From NCBI GenBank assembly GCA_026710865.1, contig JAPOQG010000395.1, positions 1-34,911 on the forward strand: a stretch of DNA of 34,911 bases, written 5' to 3'. Both the position numbers and the translations under genes were made by a program. Positions within the stretch are counted from its first letter, which is position 1. Each line of letters starts with the position of its first letter. The notes under the pieces were generated by a model. The model was not told where the DNA came from. It saw only the letters and a list, made by a program, of their open reading frames with translations, and searched no databases. The DNA comes from Acidimicrobiaceae bacterium (lineage in GTDB: Bacteria > Actinomycetota > Acidimicrobiia > Acidimicrobiales > Aldehydirespiratoraceae). Below, piece by piece: positions 24,891 through 33,315 of this stretch.

Positions 24891-25718
24891 GTGCCCGCAT
24901 CCTCGTCGAAGTTGTTCAGCTATGAGGGCAAGAAGGTGGTGCTCACCGGAGGCTCCAGCGGCGTTGGCGCGGCCGCGGTGGAACTGCTGGCCGAGGCGGG
25001 CTGCACCGATCTCACCGTGCTCGACCGCAACGAGCCCAGCGGACCGGCCACCGCCTATGTGGCCGCCGACCTCAGCGACCCCGAGTCGATCGACGCCGCC
25101 TGCGAGGCCATAGGTCCGGGAGTGGATGTCCTGTTCAACAACGCGGGGGTGGCCGGGGTGCACTCGTCGGACTTCGTGATGCGGGTCAACTACCTGGGCC
25201 TGCGCCGACTCAGCGAGGGCCTGCTGCCCACCATGAACCGGGGCGGCACCATCGTCAACACCGCGTCGGTGGCCGGGCAGCGCTGGCCCCAGCACCTGGC
25301 CGAGATCTCCGAGCTGATCGCAGTCGACGGCTGGGACGAGTCCCTGGCCTGGATCGCGGACCACGGCGAGCTGATCGACCCGGCGCCCTACGAGTTCTCC
25401 AAGGAGGTGGCCCAGGTGTGGACCATGCACGGCTCGCGCCGCAGCTACCTCGAGTACGGGGTCCGCACCAACAGCGTCTGCCCGGGCGTGATCGACACTC
25501 CCCTGCTGCACGACTTCCGCCGCCACATGACCGAGAAGATCATCGACTGGATGGTGGACCAGTCGGCCGGGATCCTGGAACCCGTCGACATCGCCCGCAC
25601 CCTGGTGATGCTCGGATCCGACGCCAGCTTGGCCATGAACGGCCACAACATGATCGCCGACCACGGGTTCATGGCCTGGTTCACGACCAACCAGGTCGAC
25701 TTCGCCGGCCTGGCCTGA
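24891..25718 (+). CDS. Short-chain dehydrogenase/reductase, 3-alpha-HSD-like
   Basis: 275 residues. Cofactor motif TGGSSGVG (19-26), D45 at the end of beta-2 (VLDRNE, favouring NAD(H)), NNAG (83-86), catalytic S126 (NTASVAG), and Y167-x-x-x-K171 (YEFSKE). A long insert between Ser and Tyr (QRWPQHLAEISELIAVDGWDESLAWIADHG) is typical of the 3-alpha-hydroxysteroid or coniferyl-alcohol dehydrogenase branch. It likely oxidises an alcohol made by the preceding P450. AAGGAG at 24878-24883, 7 nt before GTG 24891, fixes the start. Confidence 0.9.
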   Translation: MPASSSKLFSYEGKKVVLTGGSSGVGAAAVELLAEAGCTDLTVLDRNEPSGPATAYVAADLSDPESIDAACEAIGPGVDVLFNNAGVAGVHSSDFVMRVNYLGLRRLSEGLLPTMNRGGTIVNTASVAGQRWPQHLAEISELIAVDGWDESLAWIADHGELIDPAPYEFSKEVAQVWTMHGSRRSYLEYGVRTNSVCPGVIDTPLLHDFRRHMTEKIIDWMVDQSAGILEPVDIARTLVMLGSDASLAMNGHNMIADHGFMAWFTTNQVDFAGLA

Positions 25719-25738
25719 GCCAGACGCCGACGAGTCGC

Positions 25739-26128
25739 CTACGAGTCGTAGGACCGCAGTTCGACCTCGTTGCCGTCGGGGTCGCGGACATAGACCGCCG
25801 AGCCCCAGCCGCGAGCTCCGAACACCCGTGGCGCCCGGCGCACCAGCTCCACGTCGGGGTGGGCCACGATCGACTCCACATCCCCGGTGACCCACACCGC
25901 GAAGTGGTTCAGGTTCTCGCCGCTCCGCTCGGTCTCGAAGAGGTCGATGATGGTGCCCTCGTCGATGCGGACCGACACGAACGGCGCCTCGCCTGCCTTC
26001 CACTCCTCGTACCGCTCCGGCTCCAGCCCCAGCCGGTCGCAGTACCAGCGCATGGAGCGCTCGGCATCGGCCACGTTCAGCACGATGTGATCCAGCCCCC
26101 GCACCCTGGCCGAAGACCCGCCCGCCAT
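25739..26128 (-). CDS. VOC-fold (glyoxalase/extradiol-type) protein
   Basis: 129 residues, one vicinal-oxygen-chelate domain: VRGLDHIVLNVADAERSMRWYCDRLGL at the start, ENLNHFAVWV in the middle, and YVRDPDGNEVELRSY at the end. The likely metal ligands are the first His (LDH), the middle His (NHF) and Glu of NEVEL. Members include dioxygenases, isomerases, fosfomycin-type resistance proteins and binding proteins; the sequence does not decide. It is transcribed against its neighbours. No Shine-Dalgarno precedes ATG 26128; a 22-codon frame ends 2 bp before it. Confidence 0.85.
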   Translation of the reverse strand: MAGGSSARVRGLDHIVLNVADAERSMRWYCDRLGLEPERYEEWKAGEAPFVSVRIDEGTIIDLFETERSGENLNHFAVWVTGDVESIVAHPDVELVRRAPRVFGARGWGSAVYVRDPDGNEVELRSYDS

Positions 26129-26130
26129 GG

Positions 26131-26199
26131 CTAGCTCGCCTGCCCGGTCAGGGATCCGGCCCCCAGCGGATCAGTCGACATCTCATGCTGGGTCGCCAT
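26131..26199 (-). CDS. Possible 22-residue leader ORF upstream of VOC gene
   Basis: ATG 26199 opens a 22-residue frame (MATQHEMSTD...SLTGQAS) that stops 2 bp before the VOC start. GATAAT (26211-26206), five of six matches to TATAAT, ends 6 nt upstream of this ATG, so the transcript would begin at this small frame. The VOC gene has no ribosome site of its own, and would then be reached by re-initiation. The peptide shows no known motif. Confidence 0.35.
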   Translation of the reverse strand: MATQHEMSTDPLGAGSLTGQAS

Positions 26200-26279
26200 G
26201 GACCCATTATCGCAGCGCGTCCCGGCATCACGCGCCGCGCGGGCGGGTTCCCGAATCGATTCCTGCACCGGCGGCGGGA

Positions 26280-26311
26280 TATGGTCCGAACGGAATCTCA
26301 GCACTAGGAGG
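26280..26311 (+). promoter_or_regulatory. Promoter and Shine-Dalgarno of amidohydrolase gene
   Basis: TATGGT at 26280-26285 could be the -10, giving a 5' UTR of about 25 nt. AGGAGG at 26306-26311 is 5 nt before ATG 26317, the strongest ribosome site in this region. Confidence 0.5.
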
Positions 26312-26316
26312 CAACC

Positions 26317-27741
26317 ATGAGTTCGTGGATCCTTATCCGCGGCGGAACCGTGATCGACGGCACCGGATCTCCCGCAGTCGAGGGCTGCACGGTGCTCGTG
26401 AAGGACGACACGATCGAGGCTGTCGGCACCGACATAGGCGAGGATCCGATCCCCCGCGGCGACGCTGTGACCCGCATCGACGCCACCGGCAAGACGGTCA
26501 TGCCGGGCCTGATCGACGCCCACTGCCACACGTCCTTCGGCGAGACCCGGATGCAGGAGGAGCAGGACCTCTACACCAGCCACGAGCTGCGCACCCTGCG
26601 GTCGGCGTGGAACGTCACCAAGGTCCTGAGGGCCGGGGTGACGGGAATCTCCGATCCCGGCGGCAGCTACTTCATCGGCGTGGGCATCCGCGAGGGCATC
26701 GCCGAAGGTCTCATACAGGGGCCGCGGATGACCACCGCGGGCCGGTTCCTGTCCACCAGCAACGGCATCAGCGACTGGTACCCGTCGTCGGTGGGCGTGC
26801 CCGACTCCAGCATCGGCAAGGTGGTCAACACCGCCGACGAGATGGTCACCGAGGTGCGCCACCAGGTCAAGAACGGCGTGGACCTCATCAAGATCGGCGA
26901 CAGCGTGCTCGGCGACTTCGAGGCGTTCTCTCGCGACGAGGTCAAGGCGATGTCCGATGCCGCCCACCGGCTCAACAAGCGCATCACCATGCACGCTCGG
27001 GGCTCCAACAACGTCGACTCCGCGGTGGCGGCCGAGCTGGACTGGATCATGCACGGCAACACCCTGCGCGACGACACCATCGAGCGGCTGGCCGACTCAC
27101 AGATCCCGCTGGCGCCGGCGCTGCTGCTGCTGGGCAACCTGGGCGAGTTCGGACAGGCTGCCGGGGTGCCGGCGGAGACTCGCAGCGCCTATACCCGCCT
27201 CCTCGACGACACCGCGGGGTGCCTCAACAAGGCCCGCGAGGCGGGAGTGCCCATCATCACCGGCACCGACACCGGGTTCGCGGCCACCCCCTACGGCGAC
27301 TGGCACGCACGCGAGCTCGAACTGCTGATGCGCTACGCGGGGATGACCGCGCTGGAAGCCATCAAGGCGGCCACCCACGACTGCGCGATCGTGTTGGGAG
27401 AGGAGAACGACGTCGGGTCGCTGGTCGCGGGCAAGGGCGCCGACATCATCGTCGTCGACGGCGATCCGCTCGCCGACATCCGGGTGCTGTGCGACAAGAA
27501 GCGCATAGAGACGGTGATCCTGCGGGGCGAGGTGCAGGTCTTCGACGACGAGGTGCTGGCCCAGCGCCGGCCCTATGACCGGGCCCAGCACATCTGCCCG
27601 TCGGACATCACCTACGACCTGGTCTTCAACGGGAGCAGCGCCACCCAGCCCGAGGTGCGCGACTTCGACTCCGACGGCGAGCGCGAGCTGCTGGCCCAGC
27701 TCGACGACCTCGCCGGCACGGCTGCCCAAGAATCAAACTGA
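26317..27741 (+). CDS. Metal-dependent amidohydrolase
   Basis: 474 residues of the amidohydrolase superfamily (imidazolonepropionase/prolidase-like). An N-terminal beta-sandwich (GGTVIDGTGSPAVEG) precedes the barrel. The binuclear metal set is complete: H69-x-H71 (DAHCH), K192 (DLIKIGD, carboxylated bridging Lys), H226 (MHARG), H246 (IMHGN) and D318 (TGTDTG). The barrel is followed by GADIIVVDGDPLADI. A C-terminal extension of about 70 residues (from VFDDEVL) is not part of the usual fold. It hydrolyses a C-N or related bond in a ring or amide; the substrate is unknown. A strong AGGAGG starts it, and it lies before an alpha/beta hydrolase, suggesting consecutive hydrolytic steps. Confidence 0.85.
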   Translation: MSSWILIRGGTVIDGTGSPAVEGCTVLVKDDTIEAVGTDIGEDPIPRGDAVTRIDATGKTVMPGLIDAHCHTSFGETRMQEEQDLYTSHELRTLRSAWNVTKVLRAGVTGISDPGGSYFIGVGIREGIAEGLIQGPRMTTAGRFLSTSNGISDWYPSSVGVPDSSIGKVVNTADEMVTEVRHQVKNGVDLIKIGDSVLGDFEAFSRDEVKAMSDAAHRLNKRITMHARGSNNVDSAVAAELDWIMHGNTLRDDTIERLADSQIPLAPALLLLGNLGEFGQAAGVPAETRSAYTRLLDDTAGCLNKAREAGVPIITGTDTGFAATPYGDWHARELELLMRYAGMTALEAIKAATHDCAIVLGEENDVGSLVAGKGADIIVVDGDPLADIRVLCDKKRIETVILRGEVQVFDDEVLAQRRPYDRAQHICPSDITYDLVFNGSSATQPEVRDFDSDGERELLAQLDDLAGTAAQESN

Positions 27742-27783
27742 CGAACCCTTGACGGCTCGCATCCCCCGGAGGTGGCACGCGCC

Positions 27784-28635
27784 ATGATCCAGTACCCGCT
27801 CGGCGCGGCCGGCACCCTGACCCGTGTGCTCGAGGCAGGCCGGGGCGACAAGACGATGCTGCTCGTGCACGGGGTCGGAGCCCGGGCCGACCGTTGGCGC
27901 CGCAACCTCGAGGGCTTGGCCGACGCCGGGTACCACGTGTTCGCGGTCGACCTGCCCGGCCACGGCCTGGCCGAGAAGGGATACCGCTTCGACCACTCCG
28001 TACCGAACTACGCCGCCTTCGCCCGAGCCGTCCTCGACGAGGTCGGGGCGGACCAGGCCGTTCTCGTCGGCACGTCCCTCGGCGGCCACATCCTGGCCAC
28101 CGTGGCTTGCGAGACACCCGAGCGGGTGGCTGCGCTGGTGATGGTGGGCACCCTGGGCATGGCCCCGATAGGTCCGGAGGCCCGGGAGCGCACCGCGGGC
28201 CTCATCGGCGACGCCTCGCCCGAGATGGTCGACCGCAAGCTCCGCACGGTTCTCCATGACGACAGCCTCGTCACTGCCGAAATGCACCGCGAGGAGGTCC
28301 GCATCAACAACTCGCCGGGAGCGGCCGAGGCCTTCGAAGGCATCTCCGACTACTTCGCCAACCGCATCGACGACGACGTGGTGGGCGAGCGCCTTGCCGC
28401 TCTCGGCGACAGGTTCCCAGTCCTGCTGGTGTGGGGACGCGAGGACCTGGGTTTCCCTCTGTCGATGGGCGAGGCCGCCCATGAGATGCTCGCCGGCTCG
28501 CGCCTGGCCATCATGGACAACGCCGCCCACGGGCCCTACTTCGAGCGTCCCGCCACTTTCAACGCGATCGTCACGCAGTTCCTGTCCGGCCGTCTCGGCG
28601 ACGAGCCGCTCGAGGGCGTGGAGTTGCGCGGCTAG
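27784..28635 (+). CDS. Alpha/beta hydrolase, MhpC/HsaD-like
   Basis: 283 residues. LLVHGVGARADRWRRNL (27-43), AVDLPGHGLAEKG, nucleophile S98 in VGTSLGGH, Asp in VWGREDLGFPL and His in DNAAHGPYFERP. This layout matches C-C bond hydrolases of meta-cleavage pathways as well as simple esterases; the neighbouring oxygenases favour a ring-degradation role. ATG 27784 has GGAGG 11 nt upstream; a GTG at 27772 overlaps that site and is less likely. It lies 42 bp after the amidohydrolase gene, so they share a transcript. Confidence 0.85.
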   Translation: MIQYPLGAAGTLTRVLEAGRGDKTMLLVHGVGARADRWRRNLEGLADAGYHVFAVDLPGHGLAEKGYRFDHSVPNYAAFARAVLDEVGADQAVLVGTSLGGHILATVACETPERVAALVMVGTLGMAPIGPEARERTAGLIGDASPEMVDRKLRTVLHDDSLVTAEMHREEVRINNSPGAAEAFEGISDYFANRIDDDVVGERLAALGDRFPVLLVWGREDLGFPLSMGEAAHEMLAGSRLAIMDNAAHGPYFERPATFNAIVTQFLSGRLGDEPLEGVELRG

Positions 28636-28674
28636 CCCTTCGGGCCCGATTCGGAGCGCTCTCGCGGCCCCCGC

Positions 28675-28680
28675 TAGGGT
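28675..28680 (+). promoter_or_regulatory. -10 element TAGGGT, leaderless start
   Basis: TAGGGT ends 8 nt before ATG 28689; there is no Shine-Dalgarno. Confidence 0.45.
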
Positions 28681-28688
28681 GCCGCGCC

Positions 28689-29429
28689 ATGTCATCCGAA
28701 ACCGAAGACCTCCTGCGACGCATCGACGAGACGGTCGAGGCCGAGCACATCAAGTTCCATCCGCTGGTGGGCGCCATCTGCGAGGGCAACGCCTCCCGCA
28801 AGGCGCTGCGGGGCTTCGCCCGGCAGTTCTTCTTCGTGGGGCCCAAGCCCAACCCGCGGCCCCACTGCGCGGTGTACGCCTACGCCCCGGAGGGCGACCC
28901 CGACATCGAGAACCTCTGGTTCGGCGACGTGCTGATGGAGGAGGCCACCGGCAGCCACTCGGGCACCGGCCACCACCTGCAGATCTACTTCAACTGGTGC
29001 GCCACCCTCGATCTGTCGGCCGAGGAGATGATGGCCACCGACGCCATACCCGAGACAGCCGCGTTCGAGCAGTGGCGCTACTTCAACGCCTTCAAGGGCG
29101 ACTGGATCGCGGCGATTGCCGGGATCGCCTTCATCGAGGGCGCCTCGGCCAAGCGCAACGACATGCTCATCGAGTCGTTCGTGAAGGACTACGGCTACAC
29201 CAAGGGCTCCGAGGGGCTGACGTACTGGGAGATCCACGCCTCGGAGATCGAGGAGGACCACGGCGACATCGGCCCGGCCATCGTGCGCCGCTACGCCAAC
29301 GACGACTACACCCGGAACCGCGTCTGGAACGCGGTCCGGCGCAGCATCGACCTGCAGTGGCTGGCCTTCGACGGCATGTACCGGGCCTTCTTCGAGGACG
29401 ACCCCCGCTACAAGCGCTGGCAGGAGTAG
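28689..29429 (+). CDS. Haem-oxygenase-like diiron protein (HDO/TenA-PqqC fold)
   Basis: 246 residues, all-helical. Candidate metal ligands match the order of haem-oxygenase-like diiron oxidases (CADD, UndA, BesC): E84/E85 and H90 in MEEATGSHSG, E150 in GIAFIEGAS, then H183, E188 and H191 in YWEIHASEIEEDHGD. In the known members the last group is usually H-x3-D-x2-H; here it is H-x4-E-x2-H, one residue longer. These enzymes cut C-C or N-O bonds or make alkenes from amino acids or fatty acids; PqqC-like cofactor-less oxidation is the alternative. It sits between a C-C hydrolase and Rieske genes, so a ring or side-chain oxidation is likely. Confidence 0.75.
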   Translation: MSSETEDLLRRIDETVEAEHIKFHPLVGAICEGNASRKALRGFARQFFFVGPKPNPRPHCAVYAYAPEGDPDIENLWFGDVLMEEATGSHSGTGHHLQIYFNWCATLDLSAEEMMATDAIPETAAFEQWRYFNAFKGDWIAAIAGIAFIEGASAKRNDMLIESFVKDYGYTKGSEGLTYWEIHASEIEEDHGDIGPAIVRRYANDDYTRNRVWNAVRRSIDLQWLAFDGMYRAFFEDDPRYKRWQE

Positions 29430-29445
29430 CCCTCCCGGCCCCGGC

Positions 29446-29919
29446 TCAGATCGGGGTGGAGAGCATCCGGGCCACCGCGAAGGTGTCGTTGACCACGATC
29501 TTCTCCGCGAACAGGGCGCGGCCGTCGTTGAAGACGACCCGGTCCCGGTAGGTCCCGACCGCGAAAAGGTCGGTCTCGCCTTCCAGAGTGGACTGGTACA
29601 GCGAGAAGTTGGCCTGCGCCGTCCACACGCCGTCGCTCTCCCGCTGCGCTCGGACCATGCCGAGCACGTGCTTGTCGGTGTGGAGGTTGTACAGGTTGGC
29701 CTCCCGCAGCGACACCACCCGGTCGCGCACCATGCCCTTGTTGTGACACGACAGGAGCTCGAGGGGGTAGCCGGCATCGACGTTCTCGCGCGACAGGATC
29801 TTGTAGGTGCAGTCGTCGGTGAACAGCTCGACCCAGTCCTCCAGCCGGTCCTCGTCGATCAGGTGGACGTAGTCGATCATCAACGCGACGACGGCGTCGC
29901 GCTCGCTGGAAGCACCCAT
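29446..29919 (-). CDS. Aromatic-ring-hydroxylating oxygenase beta subunit
   Basis: 157 residues, NTF2-fold small subunit of Rieske non-haem iron oxygenases, which stabilises the alpha3beta3 hexamer and has no catalytic metal. Typical blocks: LMIDYVHLIDEDRLEDWVELFTDDCTYKI at the start, VRDRVVSLREANLYNLHTDKHVLG, and VFAVGTYRDRVV-like FAVGTYRDRVVFND near the end. It starts within the alpha subunit's stop codon (1-bp TGATG overlap), so the two are made together. It is the last gene of a five-gene leftward unit. Confidence 0.85.
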   Translation of the reverse strand: MGASSERDAVVALMIDYVHLIDEDRLEDWVELFTDDCTYKILSRENVDAGYPLELLSCHNKGMVRDRVVSLREANLYNLHTDKHVLGMVRAQRESDGVWTAQANFSLYQSTLEGETDLFAVGTYRDRVVFNDGRALFAEKIVVNDTFAVARMLSTPI

Positions 29920-31178
29920 CAGGCCGCCTGCTCTGCCTCGATGCCCATCAGCTCGTAGTAGTACGACCAGAACCCGCGGATCGGGATCTCGGTCACCAGG
30001 TAGTCGTGGTCGGCGATCTCGCCCTTGCCGCCGATCTCGACGATGCCGTGCTCGTCCTGCTCGCGCTTGACGGCTCGGTGCACCATCTCGACCGCCTCCC
30101 CGTCCTCCATGGACACCAGCCCGCCGGGACCGACCAGGTTGGCCTGGTTGAGACGGTGCTGGGTCATCTTCTCGTCATCGTCGGCATAGCCGAAGTAGGT
30201 CCAGTACAGCTCCAGCTCGCCCGGTCCGCGGGTCTGGATCTGGCGGGTGCAGAGGCTGTTGGTTATCTGCTGCATCACCATGTTGGGGAAGATCGACAGG
30301 ATGGTCAGCGACACGTCGTCGGGATACTCCTTGTCGTACTGCAGCATGGACGGGTCCTCGAGCCGGAAGCCCTTGTCGAAGACCTTCTGGGTTCCTGCGA
30401 ACGCCTCGGCGTCGGCGTCGTCGTCGCTGGTGCCCATCATGGAGTAGCTGATGTTGTGGCGGTGACGGTCGTCCATCTTCACCCCGCCGCGCTGGGTGGG
30501 CCGGTACAGGCCGAAGGTGGCGTGGAACATGTGCAGCAGCGCCCCGTGGTTCGGGTCTCGCACGTTGTCGTTGTAGAGCTTCCAGTTGCCGAGAATGCGC
30601 TGGCGCTGGTAGCCGAGCAGGCTGATGGGCCGGTTGAAGACCCGGTCGAGCTCGGCCCGAACATTGTCGCCGAGGTATTCGGGCAGCGATTCGGTCTCGT
30701 CGGAGAACGTCCCGAACAGCACGCCCCGGTAGCTCTCGACCCGCATCGACGTGAGCTTCACCGACTTCATGTCGAAGTCCGGCGGCAGCCCGCCCCGTCC
30801 CATGTGCCCCTTGGCGAACGGCACCGCCCGCAGCTGGCCGGTGAGGTCGTACGCCCACTGGTGGTAGAGGCATTGGTGCATGGTCGCGTTGCCCCGGCAC
30901 TCGCGCTTGAGCATCGAGCCCCGGTGCATGCAGCGGTTCACGAACGCGGAGACCTTGCCGTCGCGCTGGCGGTTGACGAGCACCGGGGTGTCGCCCACAT
31001 AGGTGGTTATGAAGTCGCCGGTGTCGGGGATCTCGGCCTCGAGGGCCAGGTACGACCAGACCGGGCCCCGGAAGATCCGCTCCTGCTCCTCGACATAGAT
31101 GTCCTCGTCGAGGTAGGCGGCGAACGGGATCCGGCTGAAGTCGTCGGTGGGCCACTCCAGGCTCATCGCAGTCGGCAT
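29919..31178 (-). CDS. Rieske aromatic-ring-hydroxylating oxygenase alpha subunit
   Basis: 419 residues. Rieske 2Fe-2S ligands C83/H85 (NRCMHRG) and C103/H106 (CLYHQW). Mononuclear iron triad starts D208-x2-H211-x4-H216 (RDPNHGALLH), the same spacing as D205/H208/H213 in naphthalene dioxygenase. It hydroxylates an aromatic or related ring, or demethylates, with O2 and electrons from a ferredoxin. Anthranilate/benzoate/salicylate-type alpha subunits are the nearest in my memory. An extra Cys (KREC, 94) lies near the cluster. ATG 31178 has AAAGGAG at 31187-31193, 8 nt upstream. No reductase or ferredoxin gene is adjacent. Confidence 0.9.
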   Translation of the reverse strand: MPTAMSLEWPTDDFSRIPFAAYLDEDIYVEEQERIFRGPVWSYLALEAEIPDTGDFITTYVGDTPVLVNRQRDGKVSAFVNRCMHRGSMLKRECRGNATMHQCLYHQWAYDLTGQLRAVPFAKGHMGRGGLPPDFDMKSVKLTSMRVESYRGVLFGTFSDETESLPEYLGDNVRAELDRVFNRPISLLGYQRQRILGNWKLYNDNVRDPNHGALLHMFHATFGLYRPTQRGGVKMDDRHRHNISYSMMGTSDDDADAEAFAGTQKVFDKGFRLEDPSMLQYDKEYPDDVSLTILSIFPNMVMQQITNSLCTRQIQTRGPGELELYWTYFGYADDDEKMTQHRLNQANLVGPGGLVSMEDGEAVEMVHRAVKREQDEHGIVEIGGKGEIADHDYLVTEIPIRGFWSYYYELMGIEAEQAA

Positions 31179-31212
31179 GGGGAGCGCTCCTTTCTTGCTG
31201 CGGCTGGGCCGC

Positions 31213-32181
31213 TCAGGCGTATTCGGCGCCGGCCACCGCCGCCAGGCGGCGCCGGTATTCGAGGGCGGGCTCGTCGGCCACCCGGAGATGCAGTTCCGCG
31301 GTGATGTCCAGCGGCAGCATCTCGGGCCTCTGGTTCTCGACGATGTGGCGGTCCTGCTCGATGACCTTCTGGTGGAAGGCGGCCACCTCCTCGTCGGTCT
31401 GGTCCCGGCGACCCTTGATGCCGACGTACTCCCAGAAGCGGACCTGCTTGAGCGAGATCGGCTGGTTGGCGATGAACACCACCGTGCTCTGGGACTCGGC
31501 GGTTATCAGCAGGCGCCAGCTGAACGGGATCTCGACCCACGTCTTCTGGGTGACCAGCTCGTCGGCGTCGCCGAACATGGCCTCGTCGACGTCGTGGCGC
31601 CTGGCAGAGAAGGCGTAGCCCCGGTCGGTCTCCTCCATGTCGAAGGGGGCGATGACGGTGGCCGCAGGGTCGGCCAGCAGACCCGGATGCACGATCGGCA
31701 GGTGCGACGTGTCGATGGCGTTCTCCACGAAGCGGGCCGCGCTGGCGTTCCAGGTCCACTCGCCCGGCCTGATCATGTGGAACCCGTCGTCGTAGTACTC
31801 GGGGAACTCCGGCACCGGGGCGACCGGCTCCTCCAGAGCCACGTAGACGAGCCCGTAGTGCTCAGCTGTCCGGTAGGCGGGCACCCTCGCCTGCGACGGG
31901 ATCCGCTGGCGGTCGGGCGGCTGGGACGGGATGTGGACGCACTTGCCGCTGGTGTCGTAGGTCCAGCCGTGGTAGGGGCACACGAGGCAGCCGTCGGCGT
32001 TCACAGAGCCCAGCGACAGGGGCGTGCCCCGGTGTATGCACAGGTCCTGCAGGGCGTGGATCTCGGCGCCCGAGCGGAACACCACCAGGTCCTCGTCGAG
32101 GAGCGTGGTCTTGATGGGGCCGCCGTCGAGTTCCTCGACGGCCGCCACCGGGTGCCAGTACTGACGTAATGCGTTGCTCAT
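31213..32181 (-). CDS. One-component-type Rieske oxygenase (VanA/PAO-like)
   Basis: 322 residues. Rieske ligands C48/H50 (LCIHRG) and C68/H71 (CPYHGW); mononuclear iron D157-x2-H160-x4-H165 (IDTSHLPIVH). The short length, the N-terminal LRQYWHPVA start and the ENAIDTSH block place it among VanA/DdmC-like homo-oligomeric O-demethylases and hydroxylases, which need no beta subunit. It precedes the alpha/beta pair by 34 bp, so two oxygenases are co-expressed. A GGGGGAGG is only 2 nt before the ATG, an unusually short spacing. Confidence 0.9.
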   Translation of the reverse strand: MSNALRQYWHPVAAVEELDGGPIKTTLLDEDLVVFRSGAEIHALQDLCIHRGTPLSLGSVNADGCLVCPYHGWTYDTSGKCVHIPSQPPDRQRIPSQARVPAYRTAEHYGLVYVALEEPVAPVPEFPEYYDDGFHMIRPGEWTWNASAARFVENAIDTSHLPIVHPGLLADPAATVIAPFDMEETDRGYAFSARRHDVDEAMFGDADELVTQKTWVEIPFSWRLLITAESQSTVVFIANQPISLKQVRFWEYVGIKGRRDQTDEEVAAFHQKVIEQDRHIVENQRPEMLPLDITAELHLRVADEPALEYRRRLAAVAGAEYA

Positions 32182-32210
32182 GGCCTCCCCCTATGGCTCC
32201 GCCTGCGCGA

Positions 32211-32223
32211 CGCTGCAACTATA
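32211..32223 (-). promoter_or_regulatory. Candidate promoter of Rieske operon
   Basis: TATAGT at 32223-32218 on the minus strand (five of six matches to TATAAT), with an expected start near 32211, about 30 nt before ATG 32181. No -35 match at 17 bp. It lies in the 90-bp gap after the LLM oxidoreductase gene, the widest in this leftward unit. Confidence 0.4.
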
Positions 32224-32271
32224 CGTCAGACGCTTCAGCCGATGGCCATGCCGCCGCCGACCGATCCCTGC

Positions 32272-33258
32272 TCAACCGGCGGGCTCCAGTCCGGCGACCT
32301 CGGCCACGGCCGCGATCGTCGGGCGGGGATCCGCGGCCAGAGGCCCGAGATTCACGGTGTCGATGCCGGCCGACTCGAGCCAGGCCAGCTTGTTCTCGGC
32401 GTACTTGCGGCCGCCGGCGAAGGCCACCCGCTGCACGACCGCGTCCGGCACGACCGCGGCGGCCCGGCGAGCCTCCTGGAACTCGCGTCCGCTGTAGTTG
32501 GCGTCGATCAGGTCGATCAGATCCTCCGACATGCCCGCAGCCCGCGCCGCCGGCGGTGACGCCTTGGCCAGCCAGGCCACGATGGCCCTGGCCGCCTCGA
32601 CGGCGGCCGTCTCGTCGTCGTCGACAGCCCCGTAGAGGCAGCACGCGGTCTCGAAGCGGTCCACCGTGCTGTCGCGCCGTCCCTGCTGGAGCTGTTCGAG
32701 AGCCTGTCCGAGCGGCTCCGGCGAGAGCCCCACCAGCATGAGGACGCCGTCGGCGTGCCGGCCGGCTGTCTCGATCGTGCGGGGGCCCGAGGCAGACACG
32801 AAGATCGGTATGGAGCCCGCAGCCGACCGCAGATGCGATCCCACCAGCCGCTGCCGCCCGATCCGGGCGTTCACGGTCTCGCCGCGCCAGAGCCGCCGCA
32901 TGGCGTCCATGTGCTCCACCAGCGTCGACAGCTTGGCCCTCGAGTAGCCCAGCTCGATCAGGGGCCGCTCCCCCACCCCGGTTCCACAGACCACCCGTCC
33001 GGGGCCGAGCTGGTCCAGCGAACGGAAGACGTTGGCGGTGATGCCGGTGTGGCGGGTCAGGGGGTTCGTGACCGAGGTGCCCACCCTCAGCCGGGTCGTG
33101 GCCTGCAGGGCCAGCGTGGCGTACACGTGGGCGTCGCCGCAGTGCAGCGACGAGTCCCCGACCCAGAGATCGTCATAGCCGAGCCGCTCGATCCAGCGGA
33201 CCAGCTCCACGAACTCCACCGGTTCGGCGACCGCTTGAAGGGTCACCCCGTATCTCAC
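32272..33258 (-). CDS. LLM-class flavin/F420-dependent oxidoreductase
   Basis: 328 residues of the luciferase-like TIM-barrel family (bacterial luciferase, Mer, Adf). Start MRYGVTLQAVAEPVEFVELVRWIERLGYDDLWVGDS, RLRVGTSVTNPLTRH, VVCGTGVGERPLIELGY, IPIFVSASGPRTIETAGRHADGVL and C-terminal INLGP-like VNLGPLAADP are all family blocks. The overall pattern fits F420-dependent reductases of the Mer type better than FMNH2 monooxygenases, but I cannot exclude the latter. GTG 33258. It reads into the two Rieske oxygenase genes. Confidence 0.85.
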   Translation of the reverse strand: MRYGVTLQAVAEPVEFVELVRWIERLGYDDLWVGDSSLHCGDAHVYATLALQATTRLRVGTSVTNPLTRHTGITANVFRSLDQLGPGRVVCGTGVGERPLIELGYSRAKLSTLVEHMDAMRRLWRGETVNARIGRQRLVGSHLRSAAGSIPIFVSASGPRTIETAGRHADGVLMLVGLSPEPLGQALEQLQQGRRDSTVDRFETACCLYGAVDDDETAAVEAARAIVAWLAKASPPAARAAGMSEDLIDLIDANYSGREFQEARRAAAVVPDAVVQRVAFAGGRKYAENKLAWLESAGIDTVNLGPLAADPRPTIAAVAEVAGLEPAG

Positions 33259-33315
33259 CGGTGGATCCTGGCCCTGTCGGTGGCGGCAACGCTGCTGGCG
33301 GGCCCGCGGCCGCGG

